From: Candidatus Cloacimonadota bacterium
Lineage (GTDB): Bacteria > Cloacimonadota > Cloacimonadia > Cloacimonadales > JAIOQZ01
Direction: 5' to 3'
NCBI GenBank assembly: GCA_021106755.1
Contig: JAIOTM010000357.1
Location: 1-5,600 of the forward strand
DNA: 5,600 bases
Shown one piece after another: positions 5,383-5,600 of this stretch (positions are counted from its first letter, which is position 1; every line of letters starts with the position of its first letter). The notes beneath the pieces were generated by a model, which was given only the letters and a program-made list of their open reading frames with translations, was not told the DNA's origin and searched no databases. Made by a program: the position numbers and the translations under genes.

Positions 5383-5600
5383 ACTACTTCTCAGGGCAAG
5401 ACTTATGCAAGAGTCGAAAATAAATCTCCCTGATGGATGGTTTTTCATCAACCTTCTACAAAAATGGGTTAAAGATGGTTACATTTTAGCCTACGCATAG
5501 GTCTGTCCCTGCAAATATATCTCCTCTCCAGAAATAAATTTCAGAAAATATTTGACGGATTGGTTCAATTAGTGCTTTACTATATTTAAGAAGTAAAATA
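5383..5600. other. sequence after trmFO, no intact gene and no clear terminator
   Basis: A weak inverted repeat TCAGGG (5391-5396)/CCCTGA (5428-5433) with a 31-base loop and a short direct repeat GCAAGA (5396-5401, 5407-5412) are present, but there is no hairpin with a T-run. Apart from the 31-codon candidate, the AT-rich end of the window (5500-5600) holds only start-less open frames. Confidence 0.5.
5405..5500 (+). CDS. possible small protein of 31 residues
   Basis: ATG 5405 begins MQESKINLPDGWFFINLLQK and ends at TAG 5498-5500. CAGGGC (AGGG core 5393-5396) lies about 8 bases upstream, and the ORF starts 22 bases after the trmFO stop, so it could be translated from the trmFO message. It is amphipathic, with several Trp and Phe residues. 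The same frame continues past the TAG for 23 more codons (VCPCKYISSPEINFRKYLTD and beyond) to TAG at 5570-5572. It may therefore be a cut-off remnant of a longer gene rather than a small protein. It could also be chance. Confidence 0.3.
   Translation: MQESKINLPDGWFFINLLQKWVKDGYILAYA

Noticed and set aside
5428..5450. Intrinsic terminator of trmFO at TGATG...TTTTTCATCA
   Set aside because: The stem is only 5 bp with a 10-base loop and the T-run is in the loop, not after the stem.
5552..5586. Promoter TTGACG (5552-5557) with TATATT (5581-5586) near the right edge
   Set aside because: The spacer is 23 bases, too long for a sigma70 promoter, and no downstream gene is visible in the window.

Overview
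The window is bacterial DNA of moderate, slightly AT-rich composition. It holds five substantial protein genes. Four are on the minus strand and one, trmFO, is on the plus strand. Two genes are clearly recognisable: a cytoplasmic asparaginase and TrmFO, the folate/FAD-dependent tRNA U54 methyltransferase. The other three are exported or coiled-coil proteins that I cannot assign to a named family. The genes have Shine-Dalgarno sites, Sec signal peptides and sigma70-like promoter boxes. TrmFO limits the host to lineages using folate-dependent T54 formation (many Gram-positives, spirochaetes, several deep-branching Gram-negative phyla). I do not name a phylum.

Layout from left to right. Positions 1-1247 (minus) are the N-terminal 415 codons of a long, proline-poor helical/coiled-coil protein that runs off the left edge. 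Seventeen bases upstream of it is a 215-residue protein (1265-1912, minus) with a signal peptide or lipobox, a middle part resembling CsgG/LpoB-type domains, and two C-terminal membrane helices. These two genes form one operon. Positions 1913-2432 hold no intact gene. This stretch contains many short inverted repeats and, on the minus strand, several protein-like reading-frame fragments broken by stops and one frame change, which may be a decayed gene. Positions 2433-2987 (minus) encode a small exported beta-rich protein of unknown role. It lies 45 bases downstream of the asparaginase gene (3033-4010, minus), with a hairpin in the gap.

Positions 4011-4071 are a compact divergent control region between asparaginase and trmFO (4072-5382, plus). 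Candidate promoters for the two directions overlap, so they could exclude each other. The asparaginase promoter would place its transcription start on the GTG start codon, which fits the lack of a Shine-Dalgarno site and suggests a leaderless mRNA. After trmFO there is a possible 31-codon small ORF with a ribosome site, followed by sequence with no intact gene.

The genes do not form one pathway. The parts most worth following up are the coiled-coil/CsgG-like membrane pair, the broken region between the operons, and the leaderless overlapping divergent promoters.
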